Below, in pieces: positions 21,101 to 21,696 of a stretch of DNA of 21,696 nt. Under the pieces are notes generated by a model. The model saw only the letters and a list, made by a program, of their open reading frames with translations. It made no database searches and was not told the origin of the DNA. Within the stretch, counting starts at the first letter, position 1, and the number at the start of each line of letters is the position of its first letter. Both the position numbers and the translations under genes were made by a program. Origin of the DNA: Phoronis australis (Eukaryota > Phoronida > Phoronidae); assembly GCA_002633005.1 (NCBI GenBank), contig NMRA01000157.1, positions 251,789 to 273,484 of the forward strand, given 5' to 3'.

Positions 21101-21538
21101 TTTTCCACATAACTTATCCATAAGGGGAAGTAAATCCAACATTTTTGGAAGTACTCACCACACCGATGGAGGTGATCTGCCAAAAGAGCAAAGCCATTTA
21201 TATTAAGTTTTTTAAAACGTGGAAAATACTGACAAACCCTTGGAAATTAAGTGTTGTCTTGAATCAAATTTTTGATTATTAATTAATCATTCACTTGAAA
21301 ATACAGTCTTCATGGGCTCTACACAATGTTGCTAAAATCACCAGCCATGCAAGAGCCAATGCCACTAAACAACTAATTCAATAACACCCGAACTCCATGA
21401 TCACGTACCCACAGTCAACCTCCTGAGCTGTGTGGGTAGATCTGTGCTGACCAGTCTGTTCTGAATGATTCGGTTCAGTTTCATAAGCGTGTCGCGCTTC
21501 TCAATGGCGCTGATTGGATCGGGTGGGACGATTTTCTC
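106..21538 (-). CDS. MED14: Mediator complex subunit 14 (MED14), partial split gene, 27 exons in window
   Basis: MED14 is the nuclear scaffold subunit that joins the head, middle and tail modules of Mediator and is needed for activator-dependent RNA polymerase II transcription. The call rests on collinear similarity to vertebrate MED14 across all 27 exons, with strongest blocks such as HQLIQTRIFASDQPLQEVYN, SLQLEVLHSQ, RNLYCLDI..VAIRDGA, NWPGSPSVSGPSP, LPQRSLAAS and CPLERFLG. All exons are bounded by AG/GT signals, and their phases chain into one open frame of 3423 nt (1141 codons). Vertebrate MED14 is about 1450 residues, so roughly the first 195 and last 150 residues are missing at the window edges. 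The N-terminal Med14 family domain therefore lies mostly outside. Introns run from 183 to 1670 nt. No frameshift or internal stop is seen, so this looks like a functional gene. Identification is near certain; a few exon edges carry the small doubts noted in their entries. Confidence 0.97.
396..513 (-). CDS. MED14: MED14 exon 26 of window (phase 0 to 1)
   Basis: The 118-nt exon encodes LMQSDQPGVIMFCIGSLQYR, then VSLNTTNLQTLQVKVIPVQ. Vertebrates read [37 protein letters not shown]. The acceptor is CTTGTGCAG and the donor is GTAATATA. Confidence 0.97.
514..838 (-). other. Intron between exons 25 and 26
   Basis: This is a 325-nt phase-0 intron with no recognisable feature. Confidence 0.8.
839..1053 (-). 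CDS. MED14: MED14 exon 25 of window (phase 1 to 0)
   Basis: The 215-nt exon encodes ILSPPSKVLPQRSLAASVPT, then YPLTCPLERFLGCVFMKRNL and LRVLQEGDIK. Vertebrates read LPQRSWAASIPTILTHSALN...CSPLERFLGSVIMRRHLQRI. The acceptor CCTGCACAG is required by phase. A second AG ten bases downstream would break the frame. The donor is GTAATACA. Confidence 0.97.
1054..1525 (-). other. Intron between exons 24 and 25
   Basis: This is a 472-nt phase-1 intron with no recognisable feature. Confidence 0.8.
1526..1904 (-). CDS. MED14: MED14 exon 24 of window (phase 0 to 1), Ser-Pro-rich linker
   Basis: This is the largest exon (379 nt). It encodes a disordered stretch with 16 SP and one TP sites, including GNLHVPSPSSFVPAPSPGT and NWPGSPSVSGPSPVSR. 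Vertebrates have GNLHAASSPSG...PSPASFVPTP and NWPGSPQVSGPSPAAR. The acceptor is CCCTTACAG and the donor is GTAAGTAA. The exon is visibly more GC-rich than its introns. Confidence 0.97.
1905..2420 (-). other. Intron between exons 23 and 24
   Basis: This is a 516-nt phase-0 intron with no recognisable feature. Confidence 0.8.
2421..2678 (-). CDS. MED14: MED14 exon 23 of window (phase 0 to 0), start of Ser-Pro linker
   Basis: The 258-nt exon starts AFLNIFVDDHAADLLSRRRS and continues [10 protein letters not shown], matching vertebrate [26 protein letters not shown]. The rest is low-complexity with five SP and one TP sites. The acceptor is TCTCTCTAG. The donor is GTGCCATG, the weakest donor in the set, but the phase and the next exon support it. 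Confidence 0.95.
2679..3248 (-). other. Intron between exons 22 and 23
   Basis: This is a 570-nt phase-0 intron with no recognisable feature. Confidence 0.8.
3249..3428 (-). CDS. MED14: MED14 exon 22 of window (phase 0 to 0)
   Basis: The 180-nt exon carries the best conserved block of the gene: FTILPQSSTRIKILYRNLYC, LDIHLRGDRLVAIRDGA and VDGLYTIQNFK. Vertebrates read [37 protein letters not shown]. The acceptor is CATTTCCAG and the donor is GTTAGTTT. The open frame continues upstream of the acceptor, but that part has no similarity. Confidence 0.98.
3429..3989 (-). other. Intron between exons 21 and 22
   Basis: This is a 561-nt phase-0 intron with no recognised element. The word GTCATGGCAG occurs twice (about 3657 and 3811). 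Confidence 0.75.
3990..4064 (-). CDS. MED14: MED14 exon 21 of window (phase 0 to 0)
   Basis: The 75-nt exon encodes VLHETFHPLSAINKLNTRPM and then LGLPT, against vertebrate [25 protein letters not shown]. The acceptor is TGCTGCAG and the donor is GTAAGTAA. Confidence 0.97.
4065..4835 (-). other. Intron between exons 20 and 21
   Basis: This is a 771-nt phase-0 intron. It has no repeat or gene. Near its 5-prime end two AAGGTCA half-sites face apart (4785-4810). Confidence 0.8.
4836..4988 (-). CDS. MED14: MED14 exon 20 of window (phase 0 to 0)
   Basis: The 153-nt exon encodes VSVKWRPETCLFQLHFSSNH, then SGATCSNPHSIVASQLTNEM and NEHNSLAQLAQ. Vertebrates read ISIQWNSIHQKFHISLGTVG...SGCSNCHNTILHQLQEMFN. 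The acceptor is CCCACCAG and the donor is GTAAGGCA. Confidence 0.96.
4989..5844 (-). other. Intron between exons 19 and 20
   Basis: This is an 856-nt phase-0 intron. Its 3-prime-to-exon-19 half (5475-5800) is a dispersed-type repeat with CTCF-like motifs. The rest (4989-5470) shows nothing recognisable. Confidence 0.8.
5475..5800 (+). repeat. Repeat region with three CCACTAG/CCACTTG..GGC motifs
   Basis: Three related words occur: CCACTAGATGGCACA (5483), CCACTTGGAGGC (5614) and CCACTAGGAGGCGCC (5652). Around them a module built on TGATAT..C..CACC..TACCAA(A/T)TT appears three times, including a direct repeat with a 44-bp step (TGATATGCCCAAACACTTTC at 5717 and TGGTATGCCTAGTCACTTTC at 5761). It looks like part of a dispersed repeat. 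The motifs resemble the CTCF consensus. Confidence 0.6.
5845..5936 (-). CDS. MED14: MED14 exon 19 of window (phase 1 to 0)
   Basis: The 92-nt exon encodes VKNGLSCSIDVQQYTYKKIV, then LAYGTNRSNI. Vertebrates read [24 protein letters not shown]. The acceptor is TTTTCTTCAG and the donor is GTAAGTAT. Confidence 0.96.
6936..7142. mobile_element. MITE family 1, copy A (207 bp, internally shortened)
   Basis: The left end GGGTTTTGTTTCATGAAAGT pairs with the reverse complement of the right end, GGGGCCGGTTTCATGAAAAC, and both continue GACTTA. Inner words GAAACAGAAATT and GACCAAATTTCTGAC match the other copies. It is about 75 bp shorter than the 280-bp form. Confidence 0.75.
7334..7348 (-). promoter_or_regulatory. 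CTCF-like motif in intron 18-19
   Basis: The minus strand reads CCGCAAGAGGGCGCC, which fits the animal CTCF core CCASYAGRKGGCRSY at 13 of 15 positions. It lies 30 nt past the exon 18 donor. Function is unknown; this is a motif match only. Confidence 0.35.
7379..7519 (-). CDS. MED14: MED14 exon 18 of window (phase 1 to 1)
   Basis: The 141-nt exon encodes PIRRICFHYEHVSNENVSKT, then VDQLSMCWKAMCHIHKTAMD and FLQVYK. It sits where vertebrates have [29 protein letters not shown]...ECVLEFARSL. The acceptor is GTTTTGTAG and the donor is GTGTGTTG. Identity is modest, but length and pattern agree. Confidence 0.94.
7520..8219 (-). other. Intron between exons 17 and 18
   Basis: This is a 700-nt phase-1 intron. 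I see no repeat family or coding signal. Confidence 0.8.
8220..8268 (-). CDS. MED14: MED14 exon 17 of window (phase 0 to 1)
   Basis: The 49-nt exon encodes FVFTKAALVGTQEIDS plus one base, aligned to vertebrate LVFANCPLNGTSTREQG. The acceptor is TTTTTTTCAG and the donor is GTTTGTTT. Confidence 0.93.
8269..9037 (-). other. Intron between exons 16 and 17
   Basis: This 769-nt phase-0 intron contains a 144-bp inverted-repeat element (8527-8670). The rest is unremarkable. Confidence 0.8.
8527..8670. mobile_element. Inverted-repeat element family 2, copy A (MITE-like)
   Basis: The left arm starts GATTTCTTGGTTTGCAAAGA and continues ACTGACAATTTGTTATT. The right arm, reverse-complemented, carries GGCTTCAAAAGAACTGACAG and TTTTTTATT. 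The left arm closely matches the right arm of the copy at 20502-20645 on the opposite strand. There is no coding capacity; edges are approximate. Confidence 0.55.
9038..9152 (-). CDS. MED14: MED14 exon 16 of window (phase 2 to 0)
   Basis: The 115-nt exon encodes FPPVPGCPGDEPNSLEDHLL, then SCTLRLMNKIHVRNWMTE. It matches vertebrate [37 protein letters not shown]. The acceptor is TTCTTACAG and the donor is GTACTATC. Confidence 0.96.
9153..9856 (-). other. Intron between exons 15 and 16
   Basis: This is a 704-nt phase-2 intron with no recognisable repeat or gene. Confidence 0.8.
9857..9933 (-). CDS. MED14: MED14 exon 15 of window (phase 0 to 2), two possible acceptors
   Basis: The exon encodes (MQ)KQGITHQGVSVEPNGVCL followed by SITVT, against vertebrate LEIPHQGVQVEGDGFSHAI. 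The donor is GTAAGGCT. Two AGs six bases apart are in frame: GATTGTAG (exon to 9933) and ATGCAG (exon to 9927). The first gives the same length as vertebrates between PF.. and HQG and is preferred, but both may be used. Confidence 0.9.
10132..10260 (-). CDS. MED14: MED14 exon 14 of window (phase 0 to 0)
   Basis: The 129-nt exon encodes ILLGFPPDSLPKRPRLEPDH, then CHMLAMCDERIPFITLADE. Vertebrates read [21 protein letters not shown]. The acceptor is ATTTTGCAG and the donor is GTTTGTAT. Confidence 0.95.
10261..11025 (-). other. Intron between exons 13 and 14
   Basis: This is a 765-nt phase-0 AT-rich intron in which I see nothing recognisable. Confidence 0.8.
11026..11075 (-). CDS. MED14: MED14 exon 13 of window (phase 1 to 0), basic cluster
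   Basis: The 50-nt exon encodes VYGELDLNAQQDRKRK after a split Asp codon. The acceptor is CATCTTCAG and the donor is GTTAGTTT. The terminal RKRK, with PKRPR in the next exon, lies at the position of vertebrate AKRKLSDD...SKKTKR and resembles a bipartite nuclear localisation signal. Confidence 0.92.
11312..11510 (-). CDS. MED14: MED14 exon 12 of window (phase 0 to 1)
   Basis: The 199-nt exon encodes VVDVAVSPSHQLNFSYWLLK and ends THGPYTKMER. It corresponds to vertebrate VVEMLEVPNKPTQLSYKYYFMSV...QFKENIQDLVFRTKTG. The acceptor is AACTGCAG and the donor is GTGTGTAG. The central part (EGGWVENADGSLPMPF) is unlike vertebrates in detail. Confidence 0.94.
11511..12145 (-). other. Intron between exons 11 and 12
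   Basis: This is a 635-nt phase-0 intron with no recognisable repeat or gene. Confidence 0.8.
12146..12305 (-). CDS. MED14: MED14 exon 11 of window (phase 2 to 0)
   Basis: The 160-nt exon encodes LWIVLRQMERRVQHLHITTS and later GPNKLYFKICRQTGFYL. Vertebrates read FWLGQQRCKQSIKHLPTISS...SKNKLFIKLTRLPQYYI. The acceptor is TAATATAG, with a weak pyrimidine tract, and the donor is GTTAGTGA. Confidence 0.95.
13353..13934. mobile_element. hAT-like non-autonomous DNA transposon (582 bp) inside the MITE
   Basis: The ends form an inverted repeat: GGGCTTGGAAT on the left and, reverse-complemented, CAGGGCTTGGAATT on the right. Identical 8-bp flanks TACATGAA occur at 13345-13352 and 13935-13942, which is the target-duplication length of the hAT superfamily. 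The left end seems to have lost its first CA. CGCGGAAA words recur near both ends. The interior holds a 93-nt A/G tract and no transposase, so the element is non-autonomous. Confidence 0.75.
13469..13561 (+). repeat. 93-nt pure A/G (polypurine) tract
   Basis: This is an uninterrupted run of A and G, mostly short A runs separated by single G. In the MED14 transcript it is a 93-nt C/U tract. It lies inside the hAT-like element and probably arose by slippage. Confidence 0.97.
13976..14075 (-). CDS. MED14: MED14 exon 10 of window (phase 1 to 2)
   Basis: The 100-nt exon encodes SRCPLASDLEAHLNDTVHIK, then SSAKLESLFSSL. This matches the pattern of vertebrate [27 protein letters not shown], a weakly conserved helical segment. 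The acceptor is GTTTCAG and the donor is GTGAGAAG. A transposon complex begins only 24 nt beyond the donor. Confidence 0.92.
14259..14387 (-). CDS. MED14: MED14 exon 9 of window (phase 1 to 1)
   Basis: The 129-nt exon encodes IKNQEIPPVLQCPLVYPCLP followed by SENLHFSVDSQRGTYLVSCP. Vertebrates read [29 protein letters not shown]. The acceptor is CTTGTAG, chosen because it accepts the G left by exon 8 to make Val. A downstream CAG (in ..CTTCAG|TGC) would lose the conserved length. The donor is GTGAGAAA. Confidence 0.93.
14466..14510. repeat. 45-nt near-perfect palindrome
   Basis: The arms GGCATTACC (14472-14480) and GGTAATGCC (14497-14505) extend outward as CAG(G)AA against TTCTG. The centre is itself the palindrome AACGGCCGTT (14484-14493). 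It sits 78 nt before the exon 9 acceptor in transcript order. It may be the footprint of a small transposon or simply a hairpin. Confidence 0.85.
14645..14860 (+). mobile_element. Possible tRNA-derived SINE fragment
   Basis: A box-A-like word TGGCCTGGTGTG (14654-14665) is followed after about 33 nt by a box-B-like word GTTTGAGTCC (14699-14708). This is the spacing of an RNA polymerase III internal promoter as in tRNA-derived SINEs. The downstream body has no identified tail, and no second copy was seen in the window. Boundaries are guesses, and it could be coincidence. Confidence 0.35.
15278..15386 (-). CDS. MED14: MED14 exon 8 of window (phase 0 to 1), LXXLL motif
   Basis: The 109-nt exon encodes SDQLSLEKLLVQTIQVRSVL, then KLKELEIIIKSY. 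Vertebrates read [28 protein letters not shown]. The acceptor is CTTACAG and the donor is GTGAGAAA. The LEKLL word fits the LXXLL nuclear-receptor-box pattern, where the vertebrate counterpart starts with Ile. The segment is predicted helical. Confidence 0.96.
15387..16097 (-). other. Intron between exons 7 and 8
   Basis: This is a 711-nt phase-0 intron. I see nothing in it beyond unremarkable AT-rich sequence. Confidence 0.8.
16098..16230 (-). CDS. MED14: MED14 exon 7 of window (phase 2 to 0)
   Basis: The 133-nt exon starts NQSSMLHYQLSVH and contains the conserved STKPLQISHSPPL, aligned to vertebrate VSKPLQIFHDPPL, ending HAIK. The acceptor is CCATTTAG and the donor is GTAAAGGA. The middle part (TNETGSTK) diverges from vertebrates, as expected for a surface loop. 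Confidence 0.96.
16231..16531 (-). other. Intron between exons 6 and 7, with 21-bp direct repeat
   Basis: This is a 301-nt phase-2 intron. Just before the exon 7 acceptor the word ACAAAGGTCAG occurs twice, 21 bp apart (plus strand, about 16240 and 16261). In the transcript this gives two pyrimidine-rich CTGACCTTTGT words. Confidence 0.75.
16532..16620 (-). CDS. MED14: MED14 exon 6 of window (phase 0 to 2)
   Basis: The 89-nt exon encodes AQGLIRERLGDRIVIDRYVP and then GSCLGVSYW, aligned to vertebrate TLMLIRERWGDLVQVERYHAGKCLSL. The acceptor is TTGTTGCAG and the donor is GTAAGTTC. Two bases (CG) carry over to exon 7. Confidence 0.96.
16621..17130 (-). other. Intron between exons 5 and 6
   Basis: This is a 510-nt phase-0 intron in which I see no repeat, RNA or coding signal. 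Confidence 0.8.
17131..17174 (-). CDS. MED14: MED14 exon 5 of window (phase 1 to 0)
   Basis: The 44-nt exon encodes TFCQSLQLEVLHSQ after the split His codon, against vertebrate HSFCLSLQLEVLHSQ. Its acceptor belongs to the U12-type intron. Its donor is GTGAGGCA, an ordinary U2 type. Confidence 0.97.
17579..17958. mobile_element. MITE family 1, copy C (380 bp, with nested foldback)
   Basis: The left end GGGGTCCGTTTCACGAAAAG aligns base for base with the reverse complement of the right end, GGGCTCTGTTTTATGAAAAA, and both continue TGACT. The inner words ACAGAAATTTGGTC and CTTAAGACTTAAGTCA are shared with the copies at 6936 and 13082. Removing the 96-bp foldback at 17647-17742 leaves about 284 bp, close to the 280 bp of the 13082 copy. 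There is no coding capacity, and no clear target duplication could be assigned. Confidence 0.75.
17647..17742. repeat. Foldback (37-nt inverted arms, 22-nt loop) nested in MITE copy C
   Basis: The left arm (17647-17683) starts GTCTGATATAATGTGCCC and the right arm (17706-17742) starts, on the reverse strand, GTCTGATATAACGTGCCC. Both end TTTTGAGAACCAGTTT. Only a few mismatches separate the arms. The other MITE copies lack this segment, so it is probably a younger small hairpin insertion. Confidence 0.8.
18051..18129 (-). CDS. MED14: MED14 exon 4 of window (phase 0 to 1)
   Basis: The 79-nt exon encodes VQYIHQLIQTRIFASDQPLQ followed by EVYNCL. This is near identical to vertebrate [26 protein letters not shown]. 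The acceptor is CATCAG. The donor is GTATCCTTTG, a minor-spliceosome type donor, unlike every other donor in the window. Confidence 0.97.
18130..19427 (-). other. Intron between exons 3 and 4
   Basis: This is a 1298-nt phase-0 intron. The only structure I see is a short imperfect inverted repeat (GTGTGTCC near 18696 against GGACACAC near 18735). The rest is AT-rich with no recognisable gene or repeat family. Confidence 0.8.
19428..19456 (-). CDS. MED14: MED14 exon 3 of window, 29-nt microexon (phase 1 to 0)
   Basis: Two bases complete an Asp codon and are followed by GKPLVHTLQ, matching vertebrate GDGRALVHSMQ exactly in length. The acceptor is TTGCTTTCAG and the donor is GTGAGTTA. Without it the frame between exons 2 and 4 breaks, so it must be constitutive. 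It lies between two introns of about 1.3 kb. Confidence 0.95.
19505..19840. repeat. Minisatellite, 11 copies of a 31-35 bp unit
   Basis: The word TTCTAATAC (once TTCTCATAT) recurs at 19511, 19542, 19573, 19607, 19638, 19673, 19704, 19739, 19770, 19801 and 19832. The usual unit is 31 bp and carries GGAGCCTAACAGTA. A 34-35 bp variant carries AAAGTATTATAGAAC. In the middle the two types alternate, giving a 66-bp higher-order period. It is intronic and has no spacers, so it is not a CRISPR array. Confidence 0.95.
20502..20645. mobile_element. Inverted-repeat element family 2, copy B (MITE-like)
   Basis: The left end begins GATTTCAGAAATGTGAAAAA. The reverse complement of the right end begins GATTTCTGGGTTTGAAAAGA, and both continue into an ACTGAC..TTATT word, so the ends form imperfect inverted repeats of about 37 nt. 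The right arm closely matches the reverse complement of the left end of the element at 8527-8670, and both copies measure about 144 bp. There is no coding capacity. It is likely a short non-autonomous DNA transposon; edges are approximate. Confidence 0.55.
20801..20929 (-). CDS. MED14: MED14 exon 2 of window (phase 1 to 1)
   Basis: The exon has 129 nt and encodes NGRVRFIVEHEFEVTLTLMG, then PWRLLEINILVQDPETG. This corresponds to vertebrate [20 protein letters not shown]...PWRLLKLEILVEDKETG. The acceptor is TTTCCACAG and the donor is GTAAATAT. The base G left by exon 1 plus AA gives the junction Glu. It belongs to the first repeat-module region, one of the best conserved parts of the protein. 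Confidence 0.97.
20930..21408 (-). other. Intron between exons 1 and 2
   Basis: This is a 479-nt phase-1 GT-AG intron. Apart from the 18-nt microexon candidate I see nothing in it. The plus-strand open frame that crosses it is antisense to exon 2. Confidence 0.85.
21159..21176 (-). other. Candidate 18-nt cassette microexon in intron 1
   Basis: On the minus strand a pyrimidine-rich acceptor (TTTGCTCTTTTGGCAG) and a consensus donor (GTGAGTAC) bracket exactly 18 nt. Insertion between exons 1 and 2 would keep the frame and add six residues without a stop (read as DHLHRC after the split codon). Exons 1 and 2 already join to match vertebrate LTVANGRVKF with no gap, so this segment is not needed for the conserved protein. 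It may be an alternative microexon or a chance pairing of splice signals. Confidence 0.35.
21409..21538 (-). CDS. MED14: MED14 exon 1 of window (phase 0 to 1)
   Basis: This exon encodes 43 codons plus one base, beginning EKIVPPDPIS and continuing LNRIIQNRLVSTDLP, which matches vertebrate DKIIPPDPI...HRLVTTDLPPQL. The acceptor is TTTCAG and the donor is G|GTACGTGA. The open frame runs on upstream past the acceptor to 21607, but that extension has no MED14 similarity, so the splice acceptor is preferred over the upstream ATG. It encodes the end of the N-terminal region. Confidence 0.95.
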
Positions 21539-21696
21539 CTGAAACAACACATTCAACGTCTCAAATGACAAATTGTAGACAGAACGGAACCATTCAACTG
21601 ATGACATGTTTAGATCACTTCTGCAAGATTAATACAGAGACGGATTTTAATTTGGGGGGGAGGGGGGCAGGGCAGAGTATTAGCCAGGATTTTGAA
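21539..21696 (-). other. Intron upstream of exon 1 (partial)
   Basis: The part of this intron inside the window shows no coding similarity. It ends at the window edge in a G-rich run on the plus strand (21654-21672), which reads as C-rich in the pre-mRNA. The preceding MED14 exon is beyond the window. Confidence 0.8.

Noticed and set aside
20716-21123. 135-residue plus-strand open frame
   Set aside because: It is antisense to MED14 exon 2 and its flanking introns, low in complexity, and without family resemblance.
1-21696. A novel prokaryotic, viral or defence-type system
   Set aside because: The window is accounted for by one split animal gene and its intronic repeats. No operons, ribosome binding sites or long unassigned reading frames are present.

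Overview
This is a eukaryotic, almost certainly invertebrate-animal, genomic window. It lies entirely inside one split gene on the minus strand. The gene is MED14 (Mediator subunit 14; older names CRSP2/TRAP170/DRIP150, yeast Rgr1), the backbone subunit of the Mediator complex that links enhancer-bound activators to RNA polymerase II. I could place 27 consecutive coding exons, running in transcription order from 21538 down to 106. They join without a frame break into 3423 nt (1141 codons). Every intron has GT-AG ends, and the product is collinear with vertebrate MED14 from roughly residue 195 to a point about 150 residues before its C-terminus. The start codon, the N-terminal Med14 domain exons and the last exons lie outside the window. 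No other gene is convincing on either strand; open frames elsewhere are short and antisense or intronic.

Layout, right to left: exons 1-5 (21538-17131) encode the segment that starts with a VPPDPIS motif and ends in a conserved LQLEVLHSQ block. Exons 6-13 (16620-11026) encode the central modules, with an LEKLL motif. Exons 14-22 (10260-3249) encode the later repeat modules, with the highly conserved ILPQSST...VAIRDGA block. Exons 23-24 (2678-1526) encode a long Ser-Pro-rich linker. Exons 25-27 (1053-106) encode the start of the C-terminal tail-binding part (LPQRSLAAS, CPLERFLG, PDEIQTLEKYFET).

The introns hold the accessory content. There are three copies of one terminal-inverted-repeat MITE family (6936-7142, 13082-13951, 17579-17958). 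One copy is split by a hAT-like element with an 8-bp target duplication, and another carries a nested 96-bp foldback. A second inverted-repeat family has two copies of about 144 bp. There is also an eleven-copy minisatellite with a 66-bp higher-order period, a dispersed repeat with CTCF-like motifs, a tRNA-SINE-like stretch, a 93-nt pure A/G tract and a 45-nt palindrome.

The most notable gene-structure signals are a textbook U12-type (minor spliceosome) intron between exons 4 and 5, a 29-nt constitutive microexon, and an unexplained 18-nt candidate cassette microexon between exons 1 and 2. The intron density, the animal MED14 sequence and the repeat types suggest a lophotrochozoan (for example a mollusc) or a similar invertebrate. 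The species cannot be fixed from the sequence alone. I see no prokaryotic, viral or novel defence-type system here.
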